In this document: one piece after another, positions 57,201-60,000 of the stretch
Position numbering within the stretch: the first letter of the stretch is position 1
How the letters are laid out: every line of letters begins with the position of its first letter
Assembly (NCBI RefSeq): GCF_032854445.1
Contig: NC_088300.1
Coordinates: 65,076,984-65,136,983 of the forward strand
DNA from: Liolophura sinensis
Taxonomy: Eukaryota; Mollusca; Polyplacophora; Chitonida; Chitonidae
Reading direction: 5' to 3'
DNA length: 60,000 nt
The notes under the pieces: generated by a model
What the model was told of the DNA's origin: nothing
The model's input: the letters and a program-made list of their open reading frames with translations, nothing else
Database searches by the model: none
Translations under genes and position numbers: made by a program

Positions 57201-60000
57201 TTCACTTATGCAACGGCGGCCAGCATTATGGTGCTTAATTGAACTGAAAACTGATAGCAAATCTATGTAAACTAATGCAGACGCCCAGATTTATATTGTA
57301 GATGCCTGTATAGGCATAGGCTATGCCAACAGCAATGTGCATGGAGTTGTCATCGCAGATAGGTACTTACAATACATGTACCTCAGGGAATACAATGATA
57401 TCTATCTTGAAGCGAGGAAATTCCAGGTGATATAGCCCAGTCATCCTTGGGTTGGCCAGCATCGGTGTCACCACCTGAGCAGCACTGCCGTACCAGTCGG
57501 CTGTCTGGAGATCGGCTAGGGCAGCAAATCTATTCGTTGTGGTTGATTTAAAGTAATTATTACATTTCTTAGATGCCCTCCCAGCGATGTACCATTTAAA
57601 CAGGCTGTAATCTTTATAGTGACAACCAGTAGGAAAATCTGGACACTAGCTCTGCAGTTTAAGATTATTTCTAGGCTTTTTTGTTGTTTTGACTGATTTT
57701 CAAGTATATGCAAAATGTTTTAAGTGCTTGGTATTCCATAAAATTTCCATGTTTTTTGGGGGGTTATTTGTGGTAGTTGTTTATCTTTTGTTTACAGCCT
57801 CTTCGTGCTTTTGTTTCTAAATGTATGTAATTGTATGTGAATGCCTCAGATTTTTTTATTGATAATGATTATTATGTATTCTCCTGTGCAGGTGGTTGTA
57901 CAGGCATCAGTGGTCATCATGCCAGAAGCTTGGATTGCACTGAAACAAAACAGGAATCTGAGAAAATGTGTTCCAAGTGGTGTCACACATCACAAGAGTT
58001 TCAACAAACATAATGAGTGTGTGGGTATAGAAGTGAGAGGATGTTGGAAATCCATTGATATAGTAACCAGCCTTGCTGCAGAGGCCTGGATGGCAAGTCA
58101 GCCGAGAGGACAGTTAAAAGAGAAAAAGAGGCAAGAAGGAGAGCTTGACCCAGAACCACTGGCAGATAAACAACAGACAAGACAGAAGAGAAACCCTAAG
58201 CTGAACCCAGAGAAAACTGGGATAGAGCTCCCGAGAACTGACCCCTGGGGTAATAGCAGTCACACTGAATATAACTCTCCTCCTGATGGACTAGGAAGAG
58301 AGGAGACCAGTGAGCAGAAACACCGTGAGCTGGACCTAGAGATAATTGGGAGAGAAAACACAAGGGCAAACCCCAGGGGCAGTGGAAGTGATATTGACTA
58401 TAATGCTGCTCCTGCTGAACTAGGGAGAGAGGAGATGACCAGAGAGAAGAGGTGCTCTGTGCTGGATCCAGAGACAACTAAGGGACAACACACAAGGATA
58501 GACCCCAGGGATGTGAGAGGTTACGCTCCTCCCCCTGATGGACAGGGAGATAAAGAGTTGACTAGGCAGCAGAGAATCCCTGAGCTTGACCCCCCAAAAA
58601 GTGGCAAAGAACACATGAGCACCAGCCACAAGAATGCTGGCAGCCACACCGTCACTAACACTGCATCATTGGACGAATCGTCAGATGAAGCCCTGTCTGG
58701 TGAGTCTGATAGTTCAAACGGTGACAAAGAAAGAACTAGTGAGGAACATAAGTACACATGGACAAACCTTAGCGGTGCTGCAAGTGACAGGGGCAGAAAT
58801 CCCACTGCTAAATCCCAAAAAAGGCTTCCCTCAGACAGGAGAAAAAATCGAACTTTTTCAAAACTGGAAGGCCAAACAGGGATGGTATTCTTTACTGAAA
58901 AGTTGATTCTGAAGGTTTATGAAGGAGACATCACATCTTTGTCGGGGGTAGATTGTGTTGTGAATTCCACCGACCAGCATCTCAGACACGGTGGAGGGGC
59001 GGCTTTGGCTATCAAGAGGGCAGCTGGACCAGAATTTGAGAAGGAGTGTTCAAATCTTCGCCAGCTGGACCTTGGCAAATGTGTGTCCACGAGAGCTGGA
59101 AAGCTGAACTATAAGAAAATACTTCATGTAACGCTGCCAGTGTGGAAGAGCCAGGATGAGAAGAGTTGTATTGCAGCACTGCAAAAATCAGTTGAGGCTG
59201 CCCTGCAAAAAGCCGAGAAAGAGGAGATGAAATCTATGGCGTTATTAGGAATTGGAACAGGTGAGTATTTCTCTTGCAGTTTTCATCTTGCCATCAGGTC
59301 AGTCAGAGTTCAAGTCAAATTATGAAGAGTTATTTTATTATTCCAAGTTGAATGTAAACTTCTTCTGTATTTCCAATCTCCTTTTGTAGCCCTAGTTATC
59401 TATAAACCAAACTAAAGGTGAAGTTTAGTTTTATTTCCAGTAGGTTGTTTATCAGTGATTGTAAACAAATGTATTTAATTCAATATGAATCATGATGTTT
59501 GGTGGTGTGCTTAATGTCACAGTTCAATCATTTTATTTAACAGTTTATGGAATAAAGTACAAACTGAAATAATGTAATACCAGAGCTTGAGAAGATTTCA
59601 TATTTAACCTAGGATAAACGAACAAAAGAAATAATTTATGCATACAGTTACTATGAAAATCACTCAAAAATGATTTGTTTGTGTCACTAAAGATGCAAGC
59701 TTCATAAATCTCTGCAAATTATTTCTCTACACCTCGAAGTTCTCTCATAATGCTTCAGTATATTGGTCACAGAGGCGATTGAAAAGGTTGAAGAACTACG
59801 GGATATAATTTTTAAAATTTCAACACAATGTAGAGTGTATGGTATCTGGTTTTCCTTTAGCCAGGTGCTAAAAGCATGGATTGTTCCCCATTGGATAAGC
59901 CCAGTAATGAGTTTGATATTTTATTTATCTGTAATATATTTAACTCATTTTGCAGGTGTTCAGCGTTTCCCAATAGATAAATGGGTATCAGCAGTAGTAG
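51066..60000 (+). CDS. Macro-domain gene, PARP9/PARP14-like, 3' end cut by the window
   Basis: Span of a plus-strand gene with five placed coding exons (51066-51210, 51842-52024, 54702-54748, 57892-59260, 59956 to the edge); all phases agree. At least 615 codons: acidic Ser/Thr-rich N-terminus, a short region of unknown fold, a charged tandem-repeat linker and a macro domain. It is divergent to the PARP14-like gene and shares with it a macro-domain intron in the same place and phase, so it is most likely a paralogue or partner of the PARP9/14/15 type. Whether it has an ART domain is not visible. Expected role: recognition of ADP-ribose marks in the same pathway. Confidence 0.75.
51548..51740 (-). 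mobile_element. SINE family A, fragment
   Basis: TTTATTTATTTGTTTAATTAG, GTGTTTTATGCTGGATTCAA and body to GGCAGCATGAGCTGTACT; the head is lost. Intron 1 of the plus gene, ending 100 bp before exon 2. Confidence 0.8.
51842..52024 (+). CDS. Plus-strand macro gene, exon 2
   Basis: 61 codons, phase 1 to 1, after a T-rich acceptor (TTTATCTGTTTGTCAG). Encodes RAVDAGDRHCNDMSSSRTRT then HSLTGHCFSRSDTSEDTVDT; Ser/Thr/Asp-rich with no fold recognised. Donor GTTTGT. Confidence 0.7.
52025..53140. other. First part of plus-gene intron 2
   Basis: Nothing recognisable. Confidence 0.5.
53143..53230 (-). mobile_element. SINE family B, 3'-end fragment
   Basis: GAGTGAGTGCTTGGGGTTTA, ACGTCGTACTCAACAATTTT and TCAGTCATATGATGACGAAG match the first part of the reverse copy at 45075. 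Confidence 0.85.
53489..53613 (+). mobile_element. SINE family A, 3' fragment
   Basis: CGGAAGGTCTGACAGCAAC, body, GTGAAATATTCTTGTGG. The head is missing. Confidence 0.78.
53622..53832 (+). mobile_element. SINE family A, internally deleted copy
   Basis: Very clear tRNA head (CCGTGGCTCAGTTGGTTAGC; B box GTGAGTTCAAGTCC), then a deletion of about 60 bp in the body, and the tail ATAAAACATCAATCAAATAA. Directly follows another fragment and is followed by an inverted one. Confidence 0.9.
53862..53988 (-). mobile_element. SINE family A, head fragment, inverted
   Basis: AGAGGAAGCCAGCATGAGCT, GGACTTGAACTCACAGCAAC, GCTAACTCCCTTGGCCACGG. Forms an inverted pair with the preceding copy. Confidence 0.85.
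54702..54748 (+). CDS. Plus-strand macro gene, exon 3 (47 nt)
   Basis: Acceptor TTCTTCAACAG, donor AAG|GTAGGT; phase 1 to 0. Encodes GREEIISETEEVFKNK. The change of phase exactly fits exon 2 (phase 1) and exon 4 (phase 0). Small enough to be missed by gene finders. Confidence 0.62.
54957..55766. mobile_element. Fold-back element with GGACAAAA sub-repeats and 11-bp TSD
   Basis: 810 bp. The left end has repeated GGACAAAA/TGACAAAAA-type words (to about 55035); the right end has their complements (TTTTGTCC, TTTTTGTCTCGTAGGACTTT). It is flanked by a perfect 11-bp direct repeat GCTGAGCAGGA at 54946-54956 and 55767-55777. The interior has no transposase frame. Long TSD with sub-repeated ends recalls Mutator-like fold-back elements; the class is inference. 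Intron 3 of the plus gene. Confidence 0.8.
55778..57156. other. Plus-gene intron 3, middle
   Basis: A TTAA microsatellite (six or so units) at 56803-56829; otherwise nothing recognised. Confidence 0.5.
57157..57234 (-). mobile_element. SINE family A, tail fragment
   Basis: TATTAATTTGATTTGTGTTT, AGGCTGTACTCAAGAATACT and CAACGGCGGCCAGCATTATG, then it stops abruptly. Intron 3. Confidence 0.82.
57892..59260 (+). CDS. Plus-strand macro gene, exon 4: repeat linker and macro domain
   Basis: 456 codons, phase 0 to 1 (TCTCCTGTGCAG; G|GTGAGT). The first ~70 residues (VVVQASVVIMPEAWIALKQN ... IDIVTSLAAEAWMASQP) look folded but I do not recognise them. Residues ~85-285 are highly charged and made of imperfect 41-44-residue repeats (next feature). 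From about residue 335 a macro domain begins: LKVYEGDITSLSGVDCVVNS, TDQHLRHGGGAALAIKRAAG, KILHVTLPVWKS and MALLGIGTG at the donor. The motif is NST with a GGGAALAI glycine loop, as in reader-type macro domains of PARP14. Confidence 0.85.
58141..58700 (+). repeat. Coding tandem repeats of about 123-132 bp in exon 4
   Basis: Units restart near 58198, 58327, 58459 and 58582, with a partial one at 58141. Each has E/K-L-D/N-P/L-E, a TDPRG-like middle, an ATY/DYN/GYA followed by PPDGLG- or APAELGREE-like end, then basic K/R residues. The reading frame is preserved through all units; the protein stretch is acidic/basic mixed and likely disordered. Confidence 0.85.
59261..59955. other. Plus-gene intron 4
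   Basis: Nothing recognisable. Confidence 0.5.
59956..60000 (+). CDS. Plus-strand macro gene, exon 5 (runs off the window)
   Basis: Acceptor CTCATTTTGCAG, phase 1. Reads GVQRFPIDKWVSAVV, which completes the macro diphosphate loop (GIGT-G-GVQRFP). Confidence 0.78.

Overview
This is an animal nuclear genome window: AT-rich, intron-rich, with GT-AG splice sites and many short interspersed repeats. Two tRNA-headed SINE families with long tails, one of them ending in CACTCACTCAC-type sequence, the abundance of TACATGTA-like words and the style of the transposons suggest a marine lophotrochozoan, most likely a mollusc. That assignment rests on pattern recognition, not on a search.

Two genes are visible, pointing away from each other. 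The large one is on the minus strand. Its start codon is at 44627 and 19 exons can be placed down to 1749. All junctions keep frame, giving about 2,040 codons before the window ends. The order is an RRM-like N-terminus, a 250-residue proline/tyrosine-rich linker with two PPxY motifs, seven consecutive RRM-like exons, a 575-codon exon, and then three macro domains. This is the architecture of PARP14 (ARTD8/BAL2), an antiviral and immune mono-ADP-ribosyltransferase. The WWE and catalytic ART exons would lie to the left of base 1 and are not seen.

The second gene is on the plus strand. Its start codon is at 51066, with exons at 51066-51210, 51842-52024, 54702-54748, 57892-59260 and 59956 to the edge. 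It encodes an acidic N-terminus, a repeat-rich linker and a macro domain, and is probably a second PARP9/PARP14-type protein. Its macro domain shares an intron (same phase, same glycine of the GTG loop) with macro domain 3 of the first gene.

The space between the two genes starts with a compact candidate promoter at 44740-44815. It holds a perfect palindromic kappaB site, a second kappaB site overlapping a STAT-type TTCNNNGAA site, and a CCAAT box. A possible non-coding first exon of the plus gene lies just beyond (donor at 44901/44902, acceptor at 51010/51011). If real, the two genes share an immune-type bidirectional promoter, as vertebrate PARP9 and DTX3L do.

Introns and intergenic DNA are filled with mobile elements: about 16 copies of SINE family A, three of SINE family B, a decayed Ty3/gypsy retrotransposon (39067-42741) with two DNA elements nested in it, several CAGGG...CCCTG terminal-inverted-repeat elements, a fold-back element with an 11-bp target duplication, a 1.57-kb inverted-repeat structure, a 1-kb dispersed repeat shared between intron and intergenic DNA, and a minisatellite. 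No rRNA, functional tRNA gene, CRISPR array or bacterial-type operon was seen.
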